Shown: positions 46,360-55,957, numbered from the stretch's first letter. The stretch is DNA of 64,000 nucleotides from an uncultured Porphyromonadaceae bacterium (GCA_948467675.1 CAOKFI010000010.1:1-64000); one strand, 5' to 3'. Program-made: numbers and translations. Notes: generated by a model not told the origin, from the sequence alone.

Positions 46360-47919
46360 TCAGTCGAGTTCACCACGCATGGAATCCTCGAATACCGAAA
46401 GGGCTGCTTTGGCGCCTTCTCCCATAGCCACGATGATCTGTTTGTATGGAACATTGGTTACATCACCGGCAGCATATATGCCTTTGACCGATGTCCGGCA
46501 TCTGTCGTCGACTATGATTTCTCCTGTTCCGGTAAGTGCCAGCATATCCCTGAACAAGGCGCTGTTCGGTACGAGTCCGATCTGGACGAATACACCGGAA
46601 ACGGGATATACAGTCTCGTGTGCTGATATCCTGTCTCTAACTTTTATTCCGGTTACGTTTTTACCGTCGCCTTCGATCTCCAGCACCTGGGTGGATACAT
46701 GGATATCGATATTGTCTGTCGATTCGGCTTTAGTCTGGAGCACACCATCGGCTTTGAGCGTGTCCATGTACTCGAATACATCGACATGCGGACAGATGGC
46801 GGCCAGATCGATGGCGGCTTCGATGCCAGAATTTCCGCCACCTACCACGGCTACGCGTTTTCCGGCGTAGAACGGTCCGTCGCAATGCGTGCAGAATGCG
46901 ACTCCGTGTCCGAGATGTTCGGCTTCGCCGGGAACCGACAGCTTTCGCCATCCGGCTCCAGTAGCGATGATCAGTGCCTTGCAGCGGAATGTCTCATTGG
47001 CACATACTATAACTTTCGCGGAGCCGGAGACTACGGCGGAATCCGCTGTCCTGTTCTCGAACAGGTCTATGGGATAACGGCTGAGATGTTCTTTAAGATC
47101 CGATGCGAGTCTGGGCCCTGTCGTTTCGGGAACTGATATGAGATTTTCGATATCCATGGTTTCGCGTACCTGTCCTCCGATCGTTTTGGCTACCACCGCT
47201 GTCCTGAATCCTTTTCGTGCGCAATAGATGGCCGCTGCCGCTCCGGCAGGGCCTCCGCCGAGCACTACGACGTCGTATTCGCGAGTGACAGGGGTTGTGT
47301 CCGTATTCTGGGATGTTCCGTATATGTTTTCGAGTTTCTCGAGCAGATCGACCAGTGACGAACGGCCTACACTAAGCAATTTTCCGTCGGCATATACGGC
47401 AGGTACCGATTGGATGTTGAGCTCTTTGACCAGATCCGGTACTACGGCGCCGTCGATTACCGTGTTTGTGATCTGCGGATTGAGCAGCGCTATAATGTCA
47501 AGGGCCTGAGCCACATCGGGACAGTTGGTACATGTCAGGGATACGAATGTCTGCAACTCCACCGGTCCGTTAAGCGATTTTATACGAGCGGCAAGGGTAG
47601 CGTCTGGCAAGTTCTTGCCCTGTCCGTCGGCATTCAGGACGGCCAGAAGCAGGGTCGTGAATTCATGTCCGTTGGGTATGCCGCAGAACTTTACGCCTGT
47701 AGGTATATTTTCTTTTACGATCTCAAAAACCGGAGCGTCGGTTTCTGTGGGTGAGACTTCGACCGAAAGATGAGGAGATGTCGCGGCTACTTCATCGATG
47801 AAAGACGACATTTCAGCTGCTGCCTGTGAATCCGGTGCCGTGTATAAACGAAAAACGATGTCGGATTTCAAATTTCCGAATATTGTTTTTAACTGATCAG
47901 TTATATCTTTGTCCAGCAT
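46360..47919 (-). CDS. ahpF: Alkyl hydroperoxide reductase subunit F
   Basis: AhpF is the NADH-dependent flavoprotein that re-reduces AhpC. The 519-residue protein has the N-terminal double-thioredoxin-like domain with C130/C133 (CTNC). An FAD domain starts near residue 212 (VVLGGGPAGAAAAIYCARKG), and the thioredoxin-reductase-like dithiol is CTHC. FAD closing residues lie in GIYAAGDVTNVPYKQIIVAMGEGAKAALS. It is downstream of ahpC with a terminator-like hairpin between, as expected for excess AhpC. Confidence 0.96.
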   Translation of the reverse strand: MLDKDITDQLKTIFGNLKSDIVFRLYTAPDSQAAAEMSSFIDEVAATSPHLSVEVSPTETDAPVFEIVKENIPTGVKFCGIPNGHEFTTLLLAVLNADGQGKNLPDATLAARIKSLNGPVELQTFVSLTCTNCPDVAQALDIIALLNPQITNTVIDGAVVPDLVKELNIQSVPAVYADGKLLSVGRSSLVDLLEKLENIYGTSQNTDTTPVTREYDVVVLGGGPAGAAAAIYCARKGFRTAVVAKTIGGQVRETMDIENLISVPETTGPRLASDLKEHLSRYPIDLFENRTADSAVVSGSAKVIVCANETFRCKALIIATGAGWRKLSVPGEAEHLGHGVAFCTHCDGPFYAGKRVAVVGGGNSGIEAAIDLAAICPHVDVFEYMDTLKADGVLQTKAESTDNIDIHVSTQVLEIEGDGKNVTGIKVRDRISAHETVYPVSGVFVQIGLVPNSALFRDMLALTGTGEIIVDDRCRTSVKGIYAAGDVTNVPYKQIIVAMGEGAKAALSVFEDSMRGELD

Positions 47920-47933
47920 AATATTTTGTTGTT

Positions 47934-47966
47934 AAAAATCCCGGCTAAGGATCTCCTGGCCGGGAT
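47934..47966 (-). terminator. Intercistronic terminator/attenuator between ahpC and ahpF
   Basis: On the minus strand ATCCCGGC (47966-47959) pairs with GCCGGGAT (47945-47938), followed by TTTTT. It lies 30 bp past ahpC and 15 bp before ahpF, so partial read-through would give less AhpF than AhpC. Confidence 0.75.
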
Positions 47967-47996
47967 ATGTTATCAGATTTAAATCAATGGAGTCGG

Positions 47997-48563
47997 TCAG
48001 ATTTTACCGACAAGGTCGATATTCGGTTTGAGAGTGGCCTGCCCCTGCTTCCATTTTGCCGGGCAAACTTCGCCGTCATGTGTGGCTACGAACTGTGCGG
48101 CCTCTACACGGCGTAGCAGTTCCTCGGCATTGCGCCCGATGCTGTTGTCCTGGATCTCGACGAGTTTTATCAAGCCTTCGGGATTGCTTACGAATGTGCC
48201 GCGGTAGGCCATGCCGTCTTCCTCGATCATTACACCGAAGGCGCGGGACAATACTCCTGTCGGATCGGCCAGCATCGGATATTTGATCTTCTTGATGCTG
48301 TCGGAGGCGTCGTGCCAGGCTTTGTGTACGAAATGGGAATCGGTGCTTACCGAATACACTTCTACGCCGAGTTCCTTGAATTTTTCGTATTTATCGGCCA
48401 TGTCTTCCAGTTCGGTAGGGCATACGAAAGTGAAGTCGGCAGGATAGAAGAAAAATACAGCCCATTTCCCGAGTACGTCTTTATCGGTCACGGTCTTGAA
48501 TTCTCCGTTGTGATAGGCTTGTACCTTGAATTCCGGGATATGGGTGTTGATGATTGATTCCAT
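47997..48563 (-). CDS. ahpC: Alkyl hydroperoxide reductase subunit C (peroxiredoxin)
   Basis: The 188-residue typical 2-Cys peroxiredoxin has peroxidatic C48 (DFTFVCPTE) and resolving C167 (GEVCPAKW). It detoxifies H2O2 and organic peroxides with AhpF, which follows. The C-terminus (LKPNIDLVGKI) is of the AhpC1 type. The upstream region (48564-48620) has only a near-match -7 box; a binding site for a peroxide regulator such as OxyR was not recognised. Confidence 0.97.
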   Translation of the reverse strand: MESIINTHIPEFKVQAYHNGEFKTVTDKDVLGKWAVFFFYPADFTFVCPTELEDMADKYEKFKELGVEVYSVSTDSHFVHKAWHDASDSIKKIKYPMLADPTGVLSRAFGVMIEEDGMAYRGTFVSNPEGLIKLVEIQDNSIGRNAEELLRRVEAAQFVATHDGEVCPAKWKQGQATLKPNIDLVGKI

Positions 48564-48688
48564 AATAGTAAATGATTTGTTATTTAGTAGTTTCGCCTGT
48601 TAAACATAAGTGTCAGGCGTCGTGTTCATGCAGCAGACTGCATTTATGAATAATTAAGAACAGGATCTGAATGGTAACCAAATATATC

Positions 48689-48724
48689 AAAAAAAGGACG
48701 GCTCCGATATGATCGGAACCGTCC
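48689..48724 (-). terminator. Terminator of the Spy-like gene
   Basis: Arms 48712-48724 and 48696-48708 form a 13-bp stem with one mismatch and a TAT loop, followed on the minus strand by seven T residues. It lies 28 bp past the stop of the gene at 48752. Confidence 0.88.
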
Positions 48725-48751
48725 CGTGGACGTATACGATATTCAGTGCGG

Positions 48752-49219
48752 TTATTTGCGAGATGCGTTGTCGGAGGCCGGACGCTGCTTACCATCCGGA
48801 CGGCGGTCGCCGCCTTTCCGGCATTGGCCTTTGCGGTCATGTCTTTTTGCCGGAGCGTTTATAAATGAGTTCTCAAGAAACTGAGTATATTGCTCGGGTG
48901 TGAGCACGGATTTGACGCTGTTGAGATAGTTCTGACGATCCTGTTTCGCGGCAGCCTTGCATTCCTGTTTTGCCTTGCGGTCGCGCTCCTGTCGAGCCTT
49001 GGCCGGCGAAGCTATGGCTTTGAGCTGGTCTTTCTGTGAATCGGTGAGCTGTATGCCGTCAAACATAAGCATCTGTATGCACTCTTTGTTTTCATTGGCC
49101 TTGCAGCATTCGGCAGTGTTCTTCTGTCCGCTGCGCTGCGGTTTGGCATCCTGAGCGAATGCTGCGGTCGAGAACAGTGCGATTGCGGCGAGTGTTACGG
49201 TCATGATTTTCTTTTTCAT
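48752..49219 (-). CDS. Spy/CpxP-like periplasmic protein
   Basis: The 155-residue protein has a signal peptide (MKKKIMTVTLAAIALFSTAAFAQ). The mature protein is a charged, helical domain with paired LTxxQ-type motifs (LTDSQKDQLKAI and LTPEQYTQFLEN), the signature of Spy/CpxP chaperone-like proteins. A Cys-containing segment (ECCKANENKEC) and a basic low-complexity tail are unusual additions. It probably binds unfolded proteins or metals in the periplasm. It is a monocistronic gene. Confidence 0.8.
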   Translation of the reverse strand: MKKKIMTVTLAAIALFSTAAFAQDAKPQRSGQKNTAECCKANENKECIQMLMFDGIQLTDSQKDQLKAIASPAKARQERDRKAKQECKAAAKQDRQNYLNSVKSVLTPEQYTQFLENSFINAPAKRHDRKGQCRKGGDRRPDGKQRPASDNASRK

Positions 49220-49374
49220 AATGCTAAGAGTCTATTTGAGTAAATTATCGTTGTCTTTTCGTTTTGTTCTGATAGTATGACAACAGGTGCGGCTGAAGGT
49301 TTAAACCGCACAATACTCTTTAACTCAAATAAATGCTTTGTAACAAATTGCAGTACAGCGTTGATGCTGCTTTT

Positions 49375-50436
49375 TCAGTCGAGCATAAGTGTCATCGCCG
49401 GACGTACCGAAGGGATGCCCATGATATCTCCGATCCTGTGTGAACTGAACAATAAGGAGGTCAGTACATCGACCGTCAGATCGAGATCGGGTGTATGGTC
49501 ACTGCCGGTCTCCAGCATGCCGTCATGCAGATGGAATGTGCCGCAGTTCTGCGGTATGACCGGATCTGTGACCCGTACAGATAGGCTCAGGTCATGGTGT
49601 GTGGCTGATATTATCGACAAAGCCTGGTTTACGTTGACAATCCGAGCCATACCGTGTCCGAGCATATTGCCGGTTCTTTCGTCAGGAGGCTGTGCCCATA
49701 CCGTGATCGGTCGGTCGGGGAGCGCACACCGGATCTCATGCAGAACAGCTTCGCGTGCATCCAATGAGTCGTATAGCAATTCGGATATGCGTATGGTGTC
49801 GCTGTCGGATTCAGGAACGCCCCAGGCCATACCTGCGGTTGTTCCGTCGCTGTGTCTGACTGCACGGAATATGCCGTCTGACAGACAGTTGTCTTCCATT
49901 ATGGTCACGAACTGGTCGAATGTATGGCAGATATGGCAGTCGCGTAAGTCACTGAGACGGCAAAAGTCAGCGTAAAGATCGCCGGGATCCGTTGTCTCTA
50001 CGGCATGAAAACTGTCAGACAGCAGAAACGCGTGGACGGCGGTATATCTTTCGATTTTACGGTAAAATACCGTAGAGAATCCGAATCGTGCATAGAAATC
50101 CGATAGCCATGCATGAGCTGGAATTAGAGTACACAGCATGTCGCCGCGTCCGTATGACCGGCGCAATGCTTCGTTCAGGAGGGTGTGCATGTAGCCGTGT
50201 CCGCGTGCTTTACGCCGTGTGGCGGCTCCGCTTATATAGCCTGCTGCAACCGTATGTCCATGAAAGGTCATGGCATACGGTTGCAGCAGGAGTGAGCTTA
50301 CGGTTTCGTCCGCGACTTCGAGAGTGAGCGCGGATTCGTCGGAATATGTGCGACGGAAGTACATGTCCGTCCATTCCTCGGCATCTTCGGGGAAGCACTC
50401 TCGCCATATCCGTCTGATAGTACTTTGCTTTTCCAT
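49375..50436 (-). CDS. Eis-like GNAT acetyltransferase
   Basis: The 353-residue protein has an N-terminal GNAT domain with the acetyl-CoA-binding stretch RRKARGHGYMHTLLNEALRR (motif R/Q-x-x-G-x-G/A) and FYARFGFSTVFYR. A second GNAT-like region and a C-terminal SCP2-like domain (TGSDHTPDLDLTVDVLTSLLF) follow, the layout of Eis-type acetyltransferases. The substrate is unknown. The ATG at 50436, after the DUF4301 stop, was chosen over one at 50475. A 22-bp hairpin lies inside the coding sequence (50240-50290). It is likely co-transcribed with the DUF4301 gene. Confidence 0.83.
   Translation of the reverse strand: MEKQSTIRRIWRECFPEDAEEWTDMYFRRTYSDESALTLEVADETVSSLLLQPYAMTFHGHTVAAGYISGAATRRKARGHGYMHTLLNEALRRSYGRGDMLCTLIPAHAWLSDFYARFGFSTVFYRKIERYTAVHAFLLSDSFHAVETTDPGDLYADFCRLSDLRDCHICHTFDQFVTIMEDNCLSDGIFRAVRHSDGTTAGMAWGVPESDSDTIRISELLYDSLDAREAVLHEIRCALPDRPITVWAQPPDERTGNMLGHGMARIVNVNQALSIISATHHDLSLSVRVTDPVIPQNCGTFHLHDGMLETGSDHTPDLDLTVDVLTSLLFSSHRIGDIMGIPSVRPAMTLMLD
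50240..50290. repeat. Long hairpin inside the acetyltransferase gene
   Basis: Arms 50240-50256 and 50274-50290 are exact reverse complements (17 bp). The inner CCATG/CATGG extends the stem to 22 bp with one unpaired base and a 6-base loop. It lies fully inside coding sequence, where it encodes an ordinary-looking GNAT segment. Confidence 0.85.
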
Positions 50437-50481
50437 ATCAGTGTTATAACGATCGGATCCCCCCTGATGGTTCACCGTATC

Positions 50482-52023
50482 TTATTCTGCCGGCTGATGT
50501 GAAGGCCGAAGCAGATCATTGACAGTCTTGACCGGATTGAATGTGGATCCTGGAACTTCGACAAATACCGTATTCCAGTCGCTCATGGCGCCGTTCCACA
50601 GGCCCGGGAGCTCGAGCGCGAGCAGTTCCCGTCCATGGGCAGACTTGTGCGAAATGAATCCGGTGGCATGATCCACGTAGTCGGGAAGATTGTAGCGGCT
50701 TCCGTCGGGCTTGCGCAGGTAGCATACGAGATCGACAGGGTTGAAGTGTGTGGCTTCGGAGAGCATTCGTGCATACTCTTTGTTGGTCTGGTCGATCTGA
50801 TGGCTTTCGAGGATCTGTGGGGCTGATGAACCGTCAGCTCCGACAGCGAGGAACGGACCTCCGCCGGGTTCACCCTCGTTGCGTACCATGCCGCACACAC
50901 GCAGCGGCCGGTCGAGTTTGTGGCGTATGTATAGTACGAGATCCGCATCTTCGAGATGTTTCATCTTTGGATCGCGGACATTGAGCACGTTGTGCAGGAA
51001 TGCGATCATGTCGCGAACGGTTTCCATGTCGTATTCGCCGCGGTCAAGACGCCCGATGTAGTCTGCGATCTGGTCGTGAACACGGATGAGATAGCCGCCG
51101 AGTACCTGTTTGTAGCGTATTGTCGATTCGCGCAGGTGATCGGGCACTACGTTATCGATATTCTTGATGAAGACTACGGCCGATTCTATATCGTTGAGGT
51201 TCTCGATCAATGCGCCATGACCTCCCGGGCGGAACAGCAGTGTTCCGTCATCCTGCCGGAACGGAGTGCCGTCGGGGTTTGCGGCGACTGTGTCGGTCGA
51301 TGATTTCTGCTCCGACAGGCTTGCCTCTATCTTTACACCCGCGCGGGCTTCTGCTGCCGGGATCGCTTCGGCGAGCTTCGCTTCGAACAGAGCGCGGTGT
51401 GCCGGCGAGACGGTGAAATGCAGATGCAACGTTCCGCCGGGACGTACGGCTGTGGCGGTGCCTTCGGCGATCTGTTCCTCGACCGGTGTGCGGCTGCATC
51501 CGTCTTCAGGATATGAGTGGAACTGCAGCATGCCTTTGGGAAGGTTGCCGTAGTTGAGGCCTTTTTCGGTAATTATCGCAGCGATTATATCTTTGAACCG
51601 GTGATCTTCGACGAGCTGCTCCACACTCTTGTTGTAGACAGTACGGGTTATGTCGTCAAGAGCAGGGAAAAACGCGAACCGGGTGATATTGTCGATCACT
51701 GCCGCTACGTCGGAACCGGGTGCTGGAACGTCGTCAGCGCCGTCAAGAAATGAAAACAGGGACTTGAACATGCGTGATGCCGCTCCGGAAGCGGGAACGA
51801 ATTTGCAAGCCTCGCCACCATCGGCAAGGTACTGCTGCCAACGGTCTATGGCCTGACACTGTTCTTCGGCACTGAGGGCAATGATCCCGTGACCCACGGT
51901 GGCGGATCCTGAGAGTTCGAGATAGGGGAAACCTGTCGCCAGCCGGTCAAGTTGCTGTTGCAGGCGTTCAGGTGTGATTCCTTTTGACGCTATGGTATCA
52001 AGATCTAATTCGGATAATGTCAT
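50482..52023 (-). CDS. DUF4301 family protein
   Basis: The 513-residue protein matches the Bacteroidota DUF4301 pattern: GITPERLQQQLDRLATGFPYLELSG near the start, KFVPASGAASRMFKSLFSFL, and the C-terminal GFISHKSAHGRELLALELPGLWNGAMSDWNTVFVEVP. No signal peptide is present, so it is cytoplasmic. The conserved blocks resemble a nucleotidyltransferase-like enzyme, but no function is established. It is transcribed from its own promoter at 52055-52062, followed 45 bp later by the acetyltransferase. Confidence 0.85.
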   Translation of the reverse strand: MTLSELDLDTIASKGITPERLQQQLDRLATGFPYLELSGSATVGHGIIALSAEEQCQAIDRWQQYLADGGEACKFVPASGAASRMFKSLFSFLDGADDVPAPGSDVAAVIDNITRFAFFPALDDITRTVYNKSVEQLVEDHRFKDIIAAIITEKGLNYGNLPKGMLQFHSYPEDGCSRTPVEEQIAEGTATAVRPGGTLHLHFTVSPAHRALFEAKLAEAIPAAEARAGVKIEASLSEQKSSTDTVAANPDGTPFRQDDGTLLFRPGGHGALIENLNDIESAVVFIKNIDNVVPDHLRESTIRYKQVLGGYLIRVHDQIADYIGRLDRGEYDMETVRDMIAFLHNVLNVRDPKMKHLEDADLVLYIRHKLDRPLRVCGMVRNEGEPGGGPFLAVGADGSSAPQILESHQIDQTNKEYARMLSEATHFNPVDLVCYLRKPDGSRYNLPDYVDHATGFISHKSAHGRELLALELPGLWNGAMSDWNTVFVEVPGSTFNPVKTVNDLLRPSHQPAE

Positions 52024-52054
52024 AGGAGAACTGCTTTAAGGATTAACAATACCC

Positions 52055-52062
52055 CAAAAATA
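52055..52062 (-). promoter_or_regulatory. -7 box for the DUF4301 gene
   Basis: The minus strand reads TATTTTTG, matching TAnnTTTG, 32 bp before the ATG at 52023. Confidence 0.6.
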
Positions 52063-52117
52063 GTGAAAAGTTCGGATTTCCCGCCATATTGCCGTCCGAA
52101 ATAATCGGAATAAACGA

Positions 52118-53944
52118 TCAGTCTTCGGAGTAATGGCGCAGCACTCTGCGGTAGGAGTTGAAAATCTTGCTCTTGGAAACGAAACCGATGTAGCGGCCGT
52201 GATCGACTACCGGCAGATTCCATGCACCTGTATCGTCGAACGTTTTCATGACTTTCTCCATGGTGTCGCCCAGTTCGATTTTCGCAGGCGGCGCGCTCAT
52301 GAACTTGTCTACGTACATGCGCTTGTATAGATCCGGACGGAACATGATGTTGCGTATATCGTCGAGCAGCACCACTCCGATGAGGGTTCCGTCGTCGGCA
52401 ACTACCGGAAACAGATTGCGGTTTGACTGTGCAATCACGTCGACCATCTGTTTCAGGTTCATATCGGGCCGTACTGACTTGAAGTCGGTCTCGATCACAT
52501 TGCTGATCTTGAGAAGTGTCAGCACCGCTTTGTCTTTGTGGTGTGTGATCAGTTCTCCGCGCTGGGCAAGACGCATTGTGTAGATGCTGTAAGGCTCAAA
52601 CAGTTTGATCGTGCCGTACGATATGGTCGATACGATGAGTAGCGGAAGGAAAAGGTCGTATCCGCCTGTAAGTTCGGCCGTAAGGAAGATTGCCATCAGT
52701 GGCGCGTGCATTACGGCCGACATTACTCCTGCCATACCCATAAGGGCGAAATTTTTGGTCGACAGATCGAGGTCGAATCCTATATTGTTGAGCAGGAACG
52801 CGAAAAAGAATCCGGCCATGCATCCAACATAGAGTGAGGGCGCGAATGTGCCTCCTACACCGCCGCCGCCGTTGGTGGCCGAGGTGGCGAACACTTTCAT
52901 GAGCAGGATCACACCGATAAACATGGTGATGAATCCGGCGTCCTGTCTGTCGGAATAGAATATCGATCCGTTGACGATCTTCGACGGATCGCCGCTGAGC
53001 AGATCGGTTATGGCCGAATACCCTTCGCCATACAGCGGCGGAAACAGGAATATCAGCACGGCCAGGATGGAGCCTCCTATGGCTGTGCGCTTCCACGGCC
53101 GATTCATGCGCGAGAAAAGGTTTTCCATCACGTTCATGGCTCTCGTGAAATACAGCGATACGAATCCGCAGAACAGGCCGAGCATTATTACGAAGGGTAT
53201 GCGTGCGGTTACAAACGGTTCGCTCTGCATGAAAAAGAATTCGACATTGTAGCCGGTAAATACGTATGCTACGGTGGCGCTTGTGATCGATGCTATAAGC
53301 AGAGGCATGACCGATACGGTGGTAAGATCGAGCATAAGCACTTCAAGAGTGAAAAGCATACCGGCGATAGGGGCTTTGAATATACCGGCTATGCCGGCGG
53401 CGGCTCCGCATCCGACCAGAATCATCAATACCCGCGGTGACATCCTGAACAGACTGCCGACCCTTGACCCGATGGCGGCACCCGTGTATACGATAGGACC
53501 TTCGGCGCCGACAGATCCGCCGAATCCTATAGTGACGGAACTGGCCACGACCGAGGTATAGATATTGTGACTTTTCAGCCGGCTCTTGTTTTGCGATATG
53601 GCATACAGCACACGTGTGACACCGTGCGAGATATTGTCCTTGACCACGTGGCGCACGTAGATCCCGACTATCACTATCCCGACTACCGGATATATGAAAT
53701 ACAGATAGTTTCCACCGGTTATGCTCATGTTCTGAGTGAGCATGTGGGATATATAGTGGATAAGCGATTTCAGCACGAGAGCGGCAGTTCCGCACAGTAT
53801 GCCCACGACAAGGGCGAGAAGCATTACGAATGTCTTTTCCTTGATGTGTTTCTCGCGCCATACGAGGAAGCGTAGAAAACCGTCGTTCCAACGGCGCCGT
53901 CCGCTCCGGGCATTTATATTTGCAGTAGCGTTTCCTTCAGTCAT
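52118..53944 (-). CDS. ClC-family chloride channel/antiporter with CBS domains
   Basis: The 608-residue protein has a ClC membrane core with the conserved GSVGAEGPIVYTGAAIG (helix F region with the gating Glu) and GGVGGTFAPSLYVG. The first selectivity segment reads SHGVTRVL in place of the textbook GSGIP, a divergence shared by many Bacteroidota ClCs. Two CBS domains follow at about 455-510 and 520-585 (NLFPVVADDGTLIGVVLLDD, NLPVVDHGRYIGFVSKS). Channel versus Cl-/H+ exchange cannot be told apart. It lies 9 bp downstream of the sugar transferase. Confidence 0.92.
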   Translation of the reverse strand: MTEGNATANINARSGRRRWNDGFLRFLVWREKHIKEKTFVMLLALVVGILCGTAALVLKSLIHYISHMLTQNMSITGGNYLYFIYPVVGIVIVGIYVRHVVKDNISHGVTRVLYAISQNKSRLKSHNIYTSVVASSVTIGFGGSVGAEGPIVYTGAAIGSRVGSLFRMSPRVLMILVGCGAAAGIAGIFKAPIAGMLFTLEVLMLDLTTVSVMPLLIASITSATVAYVFTGYNVEFFFMQSEPFVTARIPFVIMLGLFCGFVSLYFTRAMNVMENLFSRMNRPWKRTAIGGSILAVLIFLFPPLYGEGYSAITDLLSGDPSKIVNGSIFYSDRQDAGFITMFIGVILLMKVFATSATNGGGGVGGTFAPSLYVGCMAGFFFAFLLNNIGFDLDLSTKNFALMGMAGVMSAVMHAPLMAIFLTAELTGGYDLFLPLLIVSTISYGTIKLFEPYSIYTMRLAQRGELITHHKDKAVLTLLKISNVIETDFKSVRPDMNLKQMVDVIAQSNRNLFPVVADDGTLIGVVLLDDIRNIMFRPDLYKRMYVDKFMSAPPAKIELGDTMEKVMKTFDDTGAWNLPVVDHGRYIGFVSKSKIFNSYRRVLRHYSED

Positions 53945-53953
53945 AATTATATG

Positions 53954-55366
53954 TCAGACTCCTTTGCCTGTCAGTACCGTATTGACGGTATAGAATAATA
54001 TTTTCAAGTCGACGAGCATCGACACGTTGTCGAGATATAGAAGATCGTAACTGAGCCGTTCGATCATCTGGCTTACATTGCCGGCATAGCCGTATTTTAC
54101 CATGCCCCATGATGTTATCCCCGGACGGACCTGATGGATAAGGGAATAGTACGGAGCTTTCTCGACGATCTGCCTCACATAGTATTCCCGTTCCGGACGC
54201 GGACCTACGAGCGACATGTCGCCACGGATCACGTTCCAGAACTGAGGGAGTTCGTCGAGGCGGTATTTTCGCAGGAAGTGTCCTACACGGGTCACACGGG
54301 TGTCGTTTTCCGATGACAATGTCGGGCCGGTCTCATCTTCCGCATCGATATACATAGACCGGAACTTGTAGATCCGGAATCTCTTTTTATGGTATCCCAC
54401 ACGTTCCTGGCTGTATATTACCGGACCTTCAGAGTCCCGGTGTATGGCTATTGCGACAGCGGCCATTACAGGCGACAGTACGATAAGAGCCAGAGCCGAC
54501 AGTATTATGTCGCTGACGCGTTTTAGGTTGAGAGTGCTTGCCGGAATCTCCGGAGTGGAGATGTCGATAAGCGGTTCGCCGGCTATATTGCTTACACGAG
54601 CCCGCGTTGTGATCAGATGGTAAAGCGACAGCGGTATGAATATAGGCATGTCGAGCGGAAACAGCTTGTTCAGCACATCGACAGTCCGGGTTATGCCGTC
54701 GCGATGTGGTACGAGTATGAGATTGCGTATATCCTTCGAGCGGCATATGTCGTGTATTTCGCTGAAGTCATAGACCGGCAGGGGTATTTCCGGCGGAGGT
54801 GCTGCGGCCGACATATTGACAAATCCCACGATGTTGAAACCCATGGAGCGGTTCATTGTCCGCAGTTTACGCTCAAGCGCTATCGCTTGATCCGATGTAC
54901 CGATTATCAATGTGTCGAATATCCATTGCCGGTTGTGGATCTTGCGTGATGCCATGCCTGTTATGACGGCCCGTACCGCATAGACGAAACTGAACAGGCA
55001 GGCAAAGAGTATGGCCATTGTCTCGTAGGTGATGAACCTTTCCGACAGGTCGTTGACCAGCGCTACAAAAAATATTGCCAGAGTGCCGAGCAGACTGCTT
55101 CCGGCTGTAGTGATGATCTCCTGAAGCCTGGATTTGAAAAATACACGGTTGTAGAACCCTGACAGGCAGTACAGGCACATCATCATGACCGGTACAAGTA
55201 TCTGGCTGGCCCATACATTGGTATATCCGAACCACACCCTGAAATGGTCGGGATATGAGCCGGCTCCGAGATTGTAGCGTATCACGGTGAAGACAAACCA
55301 TGCGACGTTGGCCGACAGAAAGTCGCCCACGACATAATTGATCCGTTGCCGTGTCTCACGTGTCAT
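53954..55366 (-). CDS. Polyprenyl-phosphate sugar phosphotransferase (WbaP/PssY type)
   Basis: The 470-residue protein has four to five N-terminal membrane helices (about 10-130), a CoA-binding-like Rossmann region (about 145-245) and a C-terminal bacterial sugar transferase domain (about 275-465). The catalytic motifs KRVSDIILS, IYKFRSMYIDAE, LRKYRLDELPQFWNVIRGDMSLVGPRPE and the C-terminal helices are intact. It transfers a hexose-1-phosphate to undecaprenyl phosphate and starts capsule or exopolysaccharide repeat units. No other polysaccharide genes are near. Its start overlaps the yrdC-type stop by 4 bp. Confidence 0.93.
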   Translation of the reverse strand: MTRETRQRINYVVGDFLSANVAWFVFTVIRYNLGAGSYPDHFRVWFGYTNVWASQILVPVMMMCLYCLSGFYNRVFFKSRLQEIITTAGSSLLGTLAIFFVALVNDLSERFITYETMAILFACLFSFVYAVRAVITGMASRKIHNRQWIFDTLIIGTSDQAIALERKLRTMNRSMGFNIVGFVNMSAAAPPPEIPLPVYDFSEIHDICRSKDIRNLILVPHRDGITRTVDVLNKLFPLDMPIFIPLSLYHLITTRARVSNIAGEPLIDISTPEIPASTLNLKRVSDIILSALALIVLSPVMAAVAIAIHRDSEGPVIYSQERVGYHKKRFRIYKFRSMYIDAEDETGPTLSSENDTRVTRVGHFLRKYRLDELPQFWNVIRGDMSLVGPRPEREYYVRQIVEKAPYYSLIHQVRPGITSWGMVKYGYAGNVSQMIERLSYDLLYLDNVSMLVDLKILFYTVNTVLTGKGV

Positions 55367-55935
55367 TGGCGGATTATCTTTATTGTGCCGTTGTTGTCGA
55401 GTTTTATTATCGATGATGCGGAGTGGGGAGCAGTGTCATCACGGCGGAACCCGACAGTATAGTCGACCGCACTGATGATTTCCGGTGCGATTTCGCGGAA
55501 TATGGCCGGGGTGGGCTGTCCGCTTATGTTGGCCGAGGTCGATACTATCGGTCTGCCGAACGCTCGGCATAACTGGCGGGAGAACGCTTCGGCGGTAATG
55601 CGGATGCCTATGCTTCCGTCAGGCGCAAGCAGTTCAGGAGCCAGGGGCGGAGTCAGTCCCCGTTCATAGATTATGGTCAGAGGTCTGTCGGTTACTTCGA
55701 TGAGCTCGAGGGCGATGTCCGGAACGTCGTCGACATATCGGAACAGTCTGTCGGCGCTGTCCAGAAGGGTGATCAGAGCTTTCCCATCGGCTCGCTGTTT
55801 TATGCGGAATATACGCTGAACGGCATCGCTGCATGTGGCGTCACATCCGAGTCCCCATACTGTGTCGGTAGGGTAGAGTATCACTCCTCCCTGGCGCAGG
55901 ATGCGGCATGCCTGTCGGATATCTTCGGTCATCAT
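55363..55935 (-). CDS. L-threonylcarbamoyladenylate synthase (Sua5/YciO/YrdC)
   Basis: The enzyme makes threonylcarbamoyl-AMP from Thr, bicarbonate and ATP for t6A37 in tRNA. The 190-residue protein has the YrdC fold with GGVILYPTDTVWGLGCDAT, KQRADGKALITLL and SANISGQPTPAIF, and no Sua5 C-terminal domain. It is first in an operon with the sugar transferase and ClC genes. The promoter at 55958-55965 places the leader at about 16 bases. Confidence 0.94.
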   Translation of the reverse strand: MMTEDIRQACRILRQGGVILYPTDTVWGLGCDATCSDAVQRIFRIKQRADGKALITLLDSADRLFRYVDDVPDIALELIEVTDRPLTIIYERGLTPPLAPELLAPDGSIGIRITAEAFSRQLCRAFGRPIVSTSANISGQPTPAIFREIAPEIISAVDYTVGFRRDDTAPHSASSIIKLDNNGTIKIIRQ

Positions 55936-55957
55936 ATCTATATTGGAATGTATGATG

